A DNA stretch of 64,000 nt from Flaveria trinervia. Lineage: Eukaryota > Streptophyta > Magnoliopsida > Asterales > Asteraceae. Below, one piece after another: positions 33,667-46,000 of the stretch. Position 1 is the first letter of the stretch, and the number at the start of each line of letters is the position of its first letter. The stretch is from NCBI GenBank assembly GCA_025506515.1, contig CM046457.1, positions 3,464,444-3,528,443 on the forward strand, written 5' to 3'. A program made the translations under genes and the position numbers. Below the pieces are notes generated by a model. The model was not told where the DNA came from, searched no databases, and worked only from the letters and a program-made list of their open reading frames with translations.

Positions 33667-36600
33667 CTAGCCAAATCTTTTGGCAATCAATCCTTCAATG
33701 GAACCAGACAAAGTGAAAATGCTTACAAATAGGCAAAAAACGGTATATATACGAAGTACGACCCATTTTCCGGACCAAGGTACAACCTTCTTCTGCACAA
33801 AGTACATCTCTACAGGGAAGTATATGGTCAATGGCCAAAATATCACTGATCCAGCAAATGCCACAACTTCATTAAAGTAAGGGAATAACATCCCAACTGT
33901 CATTGTCAAAACCACATACGCTGATCTAAAACATAACCGAAGTGGATTTAGTCTAAACTCGGGCAATAATGACACTTTCACGCTTCGAATGTCTTTTGCG
34001 AATGTGCTTTCTGGGAATTTTTCTGCATACCATCTTTCCACTATTGCAAACAATGTCTGACTGTATATCTAATAACGTGCAAGATAATTAATAAAGATTA
34101 ACACAAAAAATTAAATAGTTCCTAAGTAGATGTGGCAAAGTGTGAGTCATGTAATGTGTTCAGGTCAGAAAGGAAATATTTAAGTGCCAGTCAAAACGGG
34201 TCAGGTTGGTCCCATGAGACCTGTAAATTTTTTTTATTATAACTGTGATTGCAAAAATATAATAAAAAATTATATATTACATAAAGTGTTTAAATTAAGC
34301 AAACATATCAAATTGCCACTTCTGTTACTAGGATAATCGACCCTAAATAAGCATTGGGTATTTTAGTTCTTTTACTAGTATGCCAAGGTCATGTGATACC
34401 TGATACCCTCCAACTAAATGTAGAACAATGCACGCATTTCCAAAGTCAACGAGCCAATACGGTTCATAAAACCCAAACCCAGTCAACAGATTACCGGGAG
34501 TCAAATCTCCAAATGCTGCATAGCCGAAACCACCACAGCATAGGTAGAAGATAGTAGTTGTAAAGACCGCAATGGTGGAAGCCTTCTTCATGGTCACCTT
34601 TTGAGATGGGGGGGACTTCAAACTGCTCTACATATCATAATCATCACATAATTACTTGGGGAAACTAAATTCGCCTATATTTAAAAAATAGGAGACATAT
34701 AAAAACATTATGGAGATATAATACCTGTATTTCAAGAAGGATTAATGAAAATGTATATGAAAACGCAATATCTCCAAGGGCTTGAGCAGCCAACCATACT
34801 TTTTGTGTTGGATTTGTAATTGAGATTCCATATATGCTACCTTCAACTTTCCCTTTTCCTGGAATCTCATATTCAACAAGCAACTTGATATGAAACTGTT
34901 TAAAATTGTTTGCGGTCCAACAGCAAGATCATATATCAGTACATTGAAGACGGAGACATGTACCTATTACTTGCGCTAATCCAAGGCCCATACCTATAAA
35001 AGAATAGGTGAAAGACATGATTGATGCAATAATTGAGAGCCATTTTGTGTGAAAAATGTTGGGTATTTGAGAAGCTAGTATTTGAACCATTCCAAACAAG
35101 AGAATATAATATTTATCATCGAATTCACAAGCTGCATCGTGTCCTTCTTCATGGTAACAATTTGATTGCCTAATTGCTCTGTCAACCGGTAAAACATTTA
35201 AAGGGGATTAATGTTATAACAAGATTCACCAAATCAATGCAACAACAACTTCTGAATGAAAAATATCAAAGATTGAGGTGGACATTTTTATCTTGTTCGG
35301 AAACTGTTCCAACTGAAAACAAATATTATGCAATTTGTGTTCGAGTTTTTTTGGAAATTACTTGTATTCTTTTAAGAAATTACTTTGCTTAATAGTACAT
35401 TTATATAAAAATGTATACAGCTAATTCAAGTTCTTTCAAAAAGTATAAATATGTTATCAGCACAAATTTTTATTATTGATTGAACCTTCCATGCATTTCT
35501 ATGTTTTTGGTTGAATGTCAATATAATTCGTGTTTACTTAAAGATATTATGTAACATGTAACTTGAGTTCTTTTTGTTCAAGCTTTTTGCTCCCATTATC
35601 ATCTTCATCCAACTGCTGACAGTTTGTTAAGACCATGAGCACAAATAATTTGAAGAAATTTTGTATACCTCATGCTGATTGATGATGTGATTATATACAC
35701 AACTCCTGTTTTAAATATACTAAAATACACCAAGCATCCACACACCAATCCATTCTTATATCCTGAAATCCAAAGTGCATAACATGAATCACTCAAAATA
35801 CAAGTAAACCCTCATGAATCTGAATTGAAACAACAAAACCATACCTAAAATGGTGTGAACCGCCTGCAAGTACGAGCGGTTCATCGTGGTGTCGCCATTG
35901 TTAGGGTTTGTATAAACATGAATGTCACTGATAAAGAATGCAGAAACAAGTGTGAAAAACGCAAAGAGTAACAGAGACAACGGACCACCGATCCACCCGA
36001 GCTGTGCCATGCTCCAAGCTAGTGATAAAACCCCTGATCCTATCACTCCTGTTATAATATGAGCTAATGCTGTCCATACAGTTCCTTCAATCAACAATAC
36101 ACATAGAAAATCAAACTTATTACAAATCTTAAACAGTTAAACCCTAATTCCATCATCCAATTCGAATATCCAATACATTTAATGCAAAATGAATCGCGAA
36201 CTCGAAATCTCTAATTACATGCGAAAAGTACCAGATGACTTTGTTTATTGAGTTGTTAGAAGGTCAAAAGTTCTTAAATCTCATCATCCAGTTCGATTAT
36301 CCAATTCAATTAATGCAAACTGAATCGCAAACACAAAATCTCTAATTACAGACCAAAAGTAGCAGATGAATTTGTTGTTTGAATTGTTAGAAGGTCAAAA
36401 ATCATTAAATCTCATCATCCAGTTCCAATATCCAATTCGATTAATGCAAACTAAATCGCGAACACGAAATATCTAATCTAATTACACACCAAAAGTAGCA
36501 TATGATTTCGTTTTTTGAGTTGTTAGAAGGTTAAAAAAAATACTTAAATCTCATCATCCAGTTCGAATATCCAGTTCAATTAATGCAAACGGAATCACAA

Positions 36601-37394
36601 ACACGAAATCTCTAATTACACACCAAAAGTACCAGATGAATTAGTTGTTTGAATTGTTCGAAGGTCAAACAGTTAAACCCTAAATCTCATCATCCAGTTC
36701 GAATATACAATTTAGCTAACGCAAATTGAATCACGAACACAAAATCTCTAGTTACATGCCAAAAGTACCAGATGATTTTGTTATTTGAGTTGTTACAAGT
36801 TCATGAAACACTAAATCTAACTCGAATATCCAATTCGATTCATGCAAACTGAATATCTAACACGAAATCTCTAATTACACACCAAAAGTACCATATGAAT
36901 TAGTTGTTTGAATTGTTGGAAGGTCAAATATCCATAAATCTCATCATCCAGTTCGAATATCCAATTCAATTAATGCAAACTGAATCGCGAACACAAAATC
37001 TCTAATTACACACCAAAAGTACCAGATGAATTAGTTGTTTGAAGTGTTCGAAGGACAAAAATCCTTATTCTCATCATCCAGTTCGAATATCCAATTCAAT
37101 TAACGGAAACTGAATCGCGAACACGAAATCTCTAATCAACATACAAAAAGCGGCATATGATTTTGTTTTTTAAGTTGTTCGAATGTCAACACCAGAAACA
37201 ACGTAATCGGAACAGATATCGATCGATACAAATTGATTATTGATTGTTTTGGTTTTAAAAAACTCAGTGATTGTTTCATAGATTGAGGTGGAGTTGTAGA
37301 AGAGTGAAGCAGAGCACTAACCAGTGTTTGTATGAGGTGATTTCTTCAACAATAGCGACTCTTGTTCTTCATCTTCATAGTCTCCTTCGGCCAT
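33667..37394 (-). CDS. Amino-acid permease of the AAP/AAAP family
   Basis: Seven exons on the minus strand join in frame: 37394-37322, 36084-35845, 35762-35669, 35178-34964, 34858-34725, 34627-34400 and 34068-33667 (461 codons). The short first exon encodes MAEGDYEDEEQESLLLKK, a charged cytosolic N-terminus, and leads into TGTVWTALAHIITGVIGSGV, the first membrane helix of AAP carriers. Later blocks include RAIRQSNCYHEEGHDA, IASIMSFTYSFIGMGLGLA, ALGDIAFSYTFSLILLEIQ, NLLTGFGFYEPYWLVDFGNA and FWPLTIYFPVEMYF. About 10-11 membrane helices are expected. The family imports amino acids with protons across the plasma membrane; substrate range cannot be read here. Length is slightly short of the usual 470-490 residues. 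Exon 3 is the most divergent part. The gene looks intact; intron 1 is filled by a minisatellite. Confidence 0.9.
36143..37190. repeat. About eight tandem copies of a 126-139 bp unit in permease intron 1
   Basis: The landmark CATCATCCAGTTCGAATATC (with variants) starts at 36151, 36282, 36413, 36552, 36688, about 36816, 36942 and 37072. Each unit continues with TTAATGCAAACTGAATCGC, GAAATCTCTAATTACA, CCAAAAGTACCAGATGA and GAATTGTT(A/C)GAAGGTCAAA. The array fills nearly all of the 1.2 kb intron, ending about 130 bases from exon 1. Confidence 0.9.
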
Positions 37395-38482
37395 TAACGT
37401 TTGGTTCTTCAGATAATATCTGGTTTTGTGTGTTTTGTGGTGGTAGTTTCACCTTCTTCTCTGTTGATCGTTCTTATTGAACAATTTCTGCTCCAATACA
37501 CAATATATGTTAAAAATTGAAAAAATTCTTAAAATATTTATTTTCTCATTTTCTTTTTCAAAATATCTCCATAACAAAAAAAAATTACTTGTTATATGTT
37601 TTTCTGAACGGCTAGTTAGTTGTTAAAAACTAATAACACCAAGTTAGTAATAATTTATTACTACCAAGGTTTAAACCTTGGACCTCCAAAAAAGACAAAA
37701 CCTCTCACTTTCCCCTTGAACCACTAGGCCAAGAGATTATTGATTATATGTTATATGTTCATGTGGTATTGTCTACTTACGTTTGTAGACACATGTTCTA
37801 AGCAAACGTCTTTTTACGTCTTTTCAGGCGTCCGCCCACATGATACAGACGTCTACATGCTTAGGCAAATGAGTTTATTTTTTACAGGTTCTGGATGTTT
37901 GTGCTTGTCTCTAGAGATGCACACAGTTTGTTAAAAAAAAAAAACATCTAAAAAATAAACTTTTTTTTAAAGGGAAACATTTTATAAAAAAGTTGAAAAA
38001 ACAAGATATTTTAAGTTTTTTCTCTTAAAATTTTACTTGTGATGTGGTATATACCCTCTCTAAATTATTTTCACTTGCTATACTTTTTTTCTTTTAACTT
38101 TTTAAAATAGTTAATTTTTTCTTTTATGTTTTGTATGATAAATTATATTATATATACGATACAAAATACAACTCGATGTACAGTAACGTACAAGTATCTA
38201 TGCAGAATGTACTACCTAAAAAACTATCAGCGCATGCAATTTGTTTTGATGGTCACCAAGGCGGAGGACACGTATTTGTTCTTTTTCCGAACGTCCAATG
38301 ATCTCCAATAGTCCAACTTCACCTCCAAGATTGATATCTTCCCCACCGGTCTCCAAAATCCCTCTTTTCATCTTCATCTTGATCTCTAAAATTGATATAA
38401 GGCTGCTCCATTTCATCTATTTGTGGAAATGATTTAGGGTCGTTCGATTTCATAACTTAAGGCAGTTAGATTTGAATCGTTG
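37395..38482. other. Upstream region of the permease; intergenic with a SINE-like tRNA segment
   Basis: The first 100 bases are probably the leader and promoter of the minus-strand permease. No other gene is visible. A tRNA-like segment at 37660-37735 is listed separately. The rest is AT-rich. Confidence 0.4.
37660..37735 (-). mobile_element. tRNA-derived SINE-like fragment
   Basis: On the minus strand an A-box-like TTGGCCTAGTGGTTCAAGG (about 37732-37714) is followed 36 bases later by a B-box-like GGTTTAAACCTTGG (about 37679). The intervening region does not fold as a tRNA anticodon arm. Such pol III promoters head plant SINEs. The 3' tail and TSD are not clear. Confidence 0.4.
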
Positions 38483-40987
38483 ATGCCTGTAACATCTCGT
38501 ATTTTTGTTAACTAAAAGTTAACTTCGTTTACTCTTACAAGGGTTATTATTGTCAATTTTGAAACTCATGTGTTGTTTGTGTTTATTCATTATTGTCATT
38601 AAGTTAAAAATATAAATATTAAATAAAAAAAATAATGTTAATATTAATAAAAGTAACGATAATAATAAGTAATAATAATAATATAATAATAATAATAATA
38701 ATATTTGTAATAATAATAGAATAATAATAACAATAATAATGTTAATAATAATAAAAAAAAATTGTATAGTTATTAAACTTAACAATGTCTAAAACTTAAA
38801 CAACTAAGCTAGGGGGTTAAATTGTTATTTTTAAAACTTTAAATGCAAGTTTTGAGCATAAAATAATAAAAACAAAACTGCAGGGACCAATTGTGTAAAT
38901 TCAATTAAACCCAAACCACTCGCCCCCATTACCCCGTTTTTCCGGCAACCTCGCCGGCCGAACTCCGGCCAAGTCCGGCGAGGCACCAAAACCACCAAAA
39001 TTGACCGTTTCTTGATCCGAAACCGTTCGCAAATCATTCTTGTAACCGTTCCGAACTCGAAATGCACAATAATTTGAGTGTTAAGTCGGCGATGGGAGCT
39101 TATGAGTTTGGTAACCGAAAGCCATTAATCTCGAACCATTGAACTATAAGGAATCAATAATAACTCAATTAATCAATCATAGTGAACCGTTTAACAATCC
39201 CTGAGCTATCTACACTCTCAATTCCACCTGAAACCCACACAAACACTCTATTCGATTTCATCTTCATCGCAACCTGTAGCCGAGTTGTTCACCACCCATT
39301 CGACATTTTGAACTCGAGTTGATAAGGGGTTTCAAGTTTAACTCATCAAACGAAGCTATTCACAAGTTTAGTTCGATTATCATCAACGTTTGATCATCGA
39401 TTGGACACCAGACATTCGCGGCCCATTATTCGTACTGTTCATCTTTTGTTCTTATCATCTTCTACATAAAATCGGGTAATCAAATACATATATCTGATCG
39501 GTTTCACTTGGGGGTTAAAAGCCCCAAGGTTAATTTCATGTTAATAATCGAATTGGGGATCGATTTGGAATCAAACGATTCTAGAGTTCATATGTGTTTT
39601 GAGGGTTTTTGTTAACTTGGTATTTAAGGATTAAAACCTGTGTTCTATCGTGGCCGAGAGCCTTGGTTTACTGGTTAAGACTCTGCAACTTGAACATGAG
39701 GTCCCGGGTTCGAACCCGGGCACCCTCATGTAATTTTTTAGGCTTTTTCAGCCTTATTTTAATTATAAAAATTTCAATAAATATAAAACGATTTTTTTTA
39801 CAAACTTCAAATATTTTTATAATCATCTAAATATTTATTAGTAAATTAATTCTTGTACAACATTTTAACATTTTATTTACAAATGTTATAACTGAATAAT
39901 TTTTATAAAAGTTGATTTATATATAATAATTTAAATTATTAAATTAGTATTGGAACCTATGTTATCTTTGAATAGGAATTAATCATGATAATTATAGAAT
40001 TTAAATATATTTCATAAGTTATTTACAAGGCTTTAGTTCCTTTAAAATTTCATAAATGGTACTTTTATAAGAGTTCACTAATTTTATAAAAGCCCCCAAA
40101 TTCTAATACCCTAGTTCATGTTAACTCGTTAACCTTATATTAACCTAAATCTTATAATATTTATATATTTAGGTGCCTTGTGACGTTTTATCTTGAAACG
40201 ACATATTTTATTCTTATTGATCTTCATTATATACTTATTTGACAAGTGAGTTTTCCTTGCCCCTTTTTATCTTTTCACACTAATTTAGGGTGAAACATGA
40301 TTACTTATACTTAATGCACTTGTAAATGTTTAGACTTGTAAAGCACTTGCAATTCATACTTTTGTCATGGTTATTTGTGTGTTGTAAGTGTTTATATGAG
40401 ATACATATTTTTGTTTACAATCATTAACTATTGCTAGTCTGGCGACGTCTTTGATCATTGGGCCTGACAAGCCTATTTGGTGCTAAAGTCGATGTATTGC
40501 CGACTCCTGATGACATATGCTTGTTCATCATGGGAACCAAATACACTTAGCCAATCTTTTATACTTGTAATCAAGTCGAGGTTTGGTTGTGACGATATGT
40601 GTTCTATAACCTTACTTGCTTATGACCTATGACTTGAATTGCTACTTGTAACTTTATCATATTATGTATAAAAACCTTGGAAACTCACCAACTATTTATA
40701 ATTGACCTTTTATTTTTATCATGTTTCAGGAAATCCCCAAATTTAAAGTGGACTTTTAAAGCTTGGAAATAAAACTAGGACTTGGACCTAGTTTAATAAT
40801 TAAAATGTTATGTCATGTTTTGTGATGTGTTTAAACTTATTTAACGTTTGATACTTATGTTTGTATTCCCTTTTTGAATCTTATAATTTTTATATGTTCA
40901 TCTAAATTATAGCGTTATGTGGTTGTGAACAATCTTAACCCTCACATCTCGACGTTTCCGCCGTCAAGGTTGGGGTGTGACAATGCC
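38483..40987 (-). mobile_element. Solo LTR of a Ty3-type retrotransposon with perfect TSD
   Basis: The LTR runs 38488-40982, from TGTAACATCTCG to TTGGGGTGTGACA, and is flanked on both sides by ATGCC (38483-38487 and 40983-40987). Read on the minus strand it starts TGTCACACCCCAACC, a start common to plant Ty3 LTRs, so minus is the likely orientation. No internal domain, PBS or PPT is present, as expected after LTR-LTR recombination. It holds an A/T trinucleotide-rich tract at 38640-38760 and a tRNA-like segment at 39654-39727. Confidence 0.85.
39654..39727 (+). other. tRNA-like segment inside the solo LTR
   Basis: An A-box-like TTGGTTTACTGGTTAAGACT is followed by GGTCCCGGGTTCGAACCCGG, with a perfect B box and a self-complementary T-arm. 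The 3' CACCCTC has no matching GAGGGTG at the 5' side, so a full tRNA cloverleaf does not form. It may be a SINE insertion or an internal pol III promoter of the LTR. Confidence 0.5.
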
Positions 40988-42436
40988 TAATTTGACTTTT
41001 TTTTCTTTTTTTTTTGATTCGTGATAAGGCACAAGAAACGAACAAGGTTTTCAGCGATGGAGGATGAACTATAAACAATAAATGGATAAAGGTTAGTGTC
41101 ATAGACTTATTATAAAGAGCTACCTTTCAAAGTTTCATATTAATGGATCACAGACGATTTACATTTCAAAGATTTGCAAACAAGCATTCAAAATGCATTT
41201 TGTGTGTAGGTTATATGTTTTGGCTTGGTTCTATGGACTATTGTTTTTATTTGATATATTGTGATTGTACATGGTTGTTTTATATGTACTGTGAAATGTG
41301 TTTTGAAATGAATAATACATGGATCATTTTGTGCTGCCTTAAAACGTAACTGGAACTATGCAACCTCTTCTTATAAAGAAAGTTATTTGGTTAATTATAT
41401 GTTAAGACATCTACTTTCTCTTTTCCAACATTCCTAAAGTGTGCTTTAATTTTTATTCTAGCATCCTAATTTACTTCCTCAAAAGGTATATCATAATAGA
41501 AATTAAAATTTCACAATAAACAACCACATTTTAAAAGTTGAGCTATGTTCATTGCAGGTATTCAATATGAAAACTTTAGATGGTCATTTGGCATTCTTCT
41601 TTTATTTCAAAACCTAAAATTTATTTTCAGTAAATTGGTTCTCTGATGTCATTTTGGGTTCATGATATAATCTGAATCGATAACTACAAACGACTACTAA
41701 TGTTTACTATGTTGTTATGTGTATCTAATGTCAACCTAATGTTTGTAATATTATTAAGTGCATCTAACATCAAATGAATACGCTGCAAAGTAGCCAACCC
41801 CACGGCGGAGCGCGGGGTAACATCCTAGTTTTTTTAAAGTCTTATCTATTTATTATTTCTTGTAGTCATTATTTTTTCTTTTATTGTTTATATTTATTGT
41901 AATTAAGGATTTAAAAAACAAATACAAAAAATAACTGCCAATCGAACCGCATCTATAACCAAAAAATCGAATCAAATTTGTGAAATTCAGTTAAAGGTTC
42001 CACAAAATCTTGCTTATTCCATTTGGTTATCCATAGAAAATGAATAATAAACAATTTAATCGGTTTCATCGGGTAACCAAACCGAATCAATAGGTTTAAT
42101 CGGTTGAATTTGGTTCATTTAAGTCTATTTCCAGTTCTAAAATATATTTTAGTTTTCTATTGTAAGTTATTTTCATAAATGTAAAACTTTTATATTAAAA
42201 TTTATAGAATTTATTTATTATTTTCAAATAGGTTTTATATCAATATATAAAAAGTGTTTTTGAGCCTTCTTTATTTAAAGAAAAAAAACTTTTTGCTAAA
42301 ACTAAAGACTTTTCTCATGGTAAAATATGACACATTTCAATATTGTTTTTTTTTTAAAATAGAGTATGACAAATAATAAAAAGTGGGTGTATAACATTCA
42401 TATTCGTATAGAAGATATTCAGGATCAGGTTTTGTA
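40988..42436. other. Intergenic, with a Helitron-like end near 41828
   Basis: No coding region is supported. The 68-codon frame at 41143-41349 is Cys/Trp-rich but has no recognisable domain. AACCGAA-rich text at 41940-42120 is a repeat style of low information. Confidence 0.4.
41798..41828 (+). mobile_element. Helitron-like 3' terminus with hairpin (plus strand)
   Basis: The text CCCCACGGCGGAGCGCGGGG can fold into a GC stem and is followed by TAACATCCTAG and a host T. This is the clearest Helitron 3' signature in the window. The body would extend left; its 5' end (a TC dinucleotide) cannot be fixed by eye. Confidence 0.55.
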
Positions 42437-42834
42437 AGGGGTAATAGAGCATTCATATGGATTTAACTAAAAATCACTATCACATTAAATTTATATCTTA
42501 TTTTTTGAAAATCTCTCACGTTCAATTTCACATCTTCATATTACCTTACTCGCAAACACTTATTATTTTTTTCTCTTTTTTATACAATCACAAGAATTTG
42601 ATGGATGATGAATAGCAACCATCTAAATTTAATGGGTTATTATTGCAATTTATATAATATAATGATGGTGTTTAGACTATACGTATTGGTGCCCAAGGGG
42701 GCGTCAACATTGCTGATGTGGACATAATTGAGGCGTTAAAGACACTAATTCTTGGTTAAAAGGGGCTTTAAACTTATTTTAAGCAAAACCCTTAAGTGAC
42801 GTTAAAACAGATAAATGAATTCAGTTTTCTCACT
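42437..42834. mobile_element. Left half of a MITE split by the LTR retrotransposon
   Basis: The left end GTAATAGAGCATTCATATGG pairs with the inverted right end near 51045, which reads on the minus strand GAGTAAGAGCATTCACAAAT. Between them sits the complete LTR element 42835-50821. The right half is 50827-51045. Confidence 0.5.
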
Positions 42835-43649
42835 TGTAAGGCCCCGTTCCTGGGCACCTCACAGCTGGTGGTTCATCGCACTTAAAACATTATAAAATGT
42901 ACATTAATCTTGCGGCGGAATTTAAAACTTTCGTTTAAAACTAAAACATGTCATTTACAACATTAATTTTCATCTCAAAATACATGACATGTCAAAATAC
43001 GGATGCCAGCCTCAAAATGCTCCCAGTAGCTTATGCATCCATGCCTGCAACTCCTCAACATCAACATATACCTGCCAACTATCATGCATACTAAAGTCAG
43101 CGACGCTGAGTGAGTTCTAGTTTTAATAATAAAATACTTTATTTTCGTTAAAACCGTTCTTTCAAAACATACTATACTTTACATCATTCGTGATCATGCA
43201 TCATACGTACGTACATATAATATCATTATTATTTTCCATTACGTTCATTAACTTTGTTCATTCAACGTATTACATTATCATTCACTTCTCTTCCTAGATT
43301 CGGTCAGGCTTTACCCTCTTCGTGACACTCAACCACGATTACTGAGGTCGAATGACAAGGATCCTGTTCAGTACATTATTACGATAATTCATTTACGTTC
43401 ATTCATACGTTCGTTCTTTCATACATGATCGTTCATTACGTTCATTAATCTTCGTTCATTCGTTACATCTGGTGACATGTACATTCCCCCGAACATTATG
43501 CACGAAGCTGGTCATTGGGCCTGAGGTCTGTCATAGACCCCGAGCATTGTGCACGAAGCTGACTCCAGTACCTGAGGCAAGTACATTCACCGTTCATCTT
43601 TTCGTTTCATTACTCATTATTACTCGAATCTTGTCTCTTGCAATATCTC

Positions 43650-44175
43650 AAGTCCGAAGACTGATGATGTGTCGGGGCCTGCTCACAAACCCCCGACTTA
43701 TGTCCGAAGACTGACACAACACCGTGATACACAACAAAGATCCCATATGAGTCAATCACAGGATTGAACTCCATCCGAGTCTGTTGCAACACAAAGTCGC
43801 TCACCTCATTATCTCGTCTCATGCAATATCCCCGACTCATGTCCGAAGACTGATACTGTGCCGGGGCCTGACAAACAAACCCCCGACTCATGTCCAAAGA
43901 CTGACACAGTACCGGGATACGCGACACGGATCTCATCATCTGTCACTTTCGTCATATGCAATACTCCCGACTCATGTCCGAAGACTGATACATATATCGG
44001 GGCCTGCTCACAAACCCCCGACTCATGTCCGAAGATTGACACAGTACCGGAGTACGCAAACTGTATCATGTCTCATGCAATACCCCCGACTCATGTCCGA
44101 AGACTGATAATGTGCCGGGGCCTTGCACACAAACCCCTGACTCATGTCCGAAGACTGACACAGTATCGGGATACG
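43650..44175. repeat. Tandem array in 3' LTR: paired GTCCGAAGACTGA units
   Basis: Eight copies of GTCCGAAGACTGA (some with one change) alternate in spacing of about 50 and 70-140 bases, each preceded by CCCCCGACTCAT or a variant; odd copies continue into a GCCGGGGCCTG context and even ones into CACAGTACCGGGATACGC. The same array is at 48900-49435 in the 5' LTR. The long ORFs read through it are by-products. Confidence 0.85.
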
Positions 44176-44539
44176 CGACAAGGACCTCTTTCGAGTCTGT
44201 CGCGACACAGAGTCGCTCACCTCATACATATGCTTGCAAGCCTTTCTATACTTTCTCTTTTATTCATTCATTTATTCATGCATGCATTCATTCATTACGT
44301 TCCTCTTTTCATTATCTTCCACTTTACGTTACATAATACTTTCATTACATTTATTAACGTTCAACGCAAAGCCAAGGGAAGACATACGCACATAATAAGG
44401 AACATACACATAATCATAAACATACACCAATACAGGCACATCATACATGCATAACATGCATAACACGCATAAGCCATCACATCATAACTAGGCCTATCTT
44501 CCTATATTACCCCTTAAAAACCACTTGGAAAACCTCAAG

Positions 44540-44950
44540 TCCAAAGTGGGCGCATGGGTCCTTCTAGGCGCATGGGTCCTTCTAGGCGCATGGGCATAAA
44601 AATTCTAAGTATAAAACAGTCTGGGCGCATGGGCACTATTTGGGCGTTTCTGTCCTGTTCAGGCGCATCAACACTTAACATTTCACTTGGGCGCATAGGC
44701 ACTGCTTAGGCGCATGGCCAACACTTAGCCGTTTCAATCTCTGGGACACATGGGCACTATTTAGGCACATGGTCCACACTTAGCCTTTTCTTCACTTGGG
44801 CACATGGCCAACACTTAGACGCATGGGCCAACATGCTGGGCGCATGGGCCACTATTTAGGCGCATGACCCACCTTTGGGCGCATGGCCAACACTTAGGCG
44901 TCTGGTCACTCATGCTGGATGCATGGACAACTGTTTGGCGCATGAACCAC
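44540..44950. repeat. GGCGCATGG(G) minisatellite in 3' LTR
   Basis: More than a dozen GGCGCATGG or GGCACATGG words recur every 20-40 bases with linkers such as CCAACACTTA and CACTATTTA. The matching array in the other LTR is at 49795-50160 and is slightly shorter. Confidence 0.85.
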
Positions 44951-45612
44951 TGTTCATGTTCATCAGACATTCTGAAATCTTTTCTATGCTACCCATTCAC
45001 CCGATAATCATTCTAAGCATACCCAAACATAGATCTAACATACTAAGGCCATCAAAGCATGCTAAACATCATCTATAACCCATAATCTACACCATAACAT
45101 GCATACATACATACAACATTCGAACATAAATCTATAAACCCACGGTTTCTTTAAAAAACGTTACTTAGTATGCATAATAGCCCCAAATCAGTTGAAAATC
45201 CGTAAAAGAGGGGTTCTAGAAACTCACCTTTAGCAGCTTTTGAGCAACACTCTTCCCGTTCAAGACCCACTTTGATTCAACTCCTTGAATCCCGAAAGTA
45301 AACTCTAAACAACCGAAACTTCAGTCAAGAACTCAGTACTCAACTGAAACCGAGCTCAAGGAAGAGAAGACTTACCTTTTTCAGCTTCTTCTTGCTCTTT
45401 CTCTCTCTAGAACCGAGCTCTCTTTCTCTCTTCTTCTTTTCAGCCGTGAAGAAGATGATGGAGAAGGAAGAATTAGGAACCATGCCCTTTAATATCTTTA
45501 AAATATAAAAAGTGTACTTTGTACACTTTTTTCCCTTTATTTGTGCACAATTTCCATTCCTTCCACTTACTTTTCTTTTCCTTTTGTTTGAATAAAATTT
45601 CAGGGTGTTACA

Positions 45613-45626
45613 AGTCCACCCCCCTT
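45613..45626 (-). other. Polypurine tract
   Basis: On the minus strand AAGGGGGGTGGACT abuts the 3' LTR start TGTAACACC; this is where plus-strand DNA synthesis would be primed. Confidence 0.7.
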
Positions 45627-45762
45627 AAAGAGGTTTCGTCCCCGAAACCTGTCGCTTCTCGAACAGTTACGGGTAACACGGCTCACCTCTTCTTTGAGCT
45701 TACATTTAAACTCAGATCCCTTTAGGCTTCACTGAACCTGCATAAGGGAACCATCATCCTCC

Positions 45763-46000
45763 TTAGCCTATTCTCTTCCTCTTATTAGTAATGGTCACCA
45801 GTTGCTCTTCGTGGTTGGATACTCTGTCCATCTCAGTATTCTCTAGTAGCATGATCATATCCTCATCGGTTGAGCTCTTTCTTAGACGAGATGCATGGAA
45901 CATCAGATGAATTCCACTTAACTCATCAGGTAGCTCCATTCGATGTGTCACTTCTCCTACTTGAGCAACAGCTAGGAATGACCCTCTACACTTTAGTATT
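45763..46000 (-). pseudogene. C-terminal integrase remnant of Ty3 pol
   Basis: The frame reads VTHRMELPDELSGIHLMFHA then SRLRKSSTDEDMIM, matching the end of Ty3 integrases where ...LP..LS.IH.VFH.S.LRK is conserved. Everything between this tail and gag, normally about 3 kb of pol, is missing; 46000-46475 shows no domain. Confidence 0.75.

Larger units (their letters stand above)
42835..45612 (-). repeat. 3' LTR (element is on the minus strand)
   Basis: At 2778 bp it is very long for a Ty3 LTR. It contains an array of eight GTCCGAAGACTGA motifs at about 43650-44160 and an array of GGCGCATGG(G) motifs at 44545-44950. It differs from its partner by one extra GGCGCATGGGTCCTTCTA unit and scattered substitutions. 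Confidence 0.9.

Noticed and set aside
38519..38785. Leu/Ile/Tyr-rich open frame
   Set aside because: It comes from an A/T trinucleotide tract inside the solo LTR.
39654..39727. A functional tRNA gene
   Set aside because: The T-arm is perfect but the acceptor stem cannot pair and no proper anticodon arm forms, so only a tRNA-like segment is called.
43858..44454. A 198-codon open frame in the LTR, repeated at 49115-49711
   Set aside because: It reads through the tandem array, is present in several frames and on both strands, and contains only periodic peptides; it is a by-product of the repeat.
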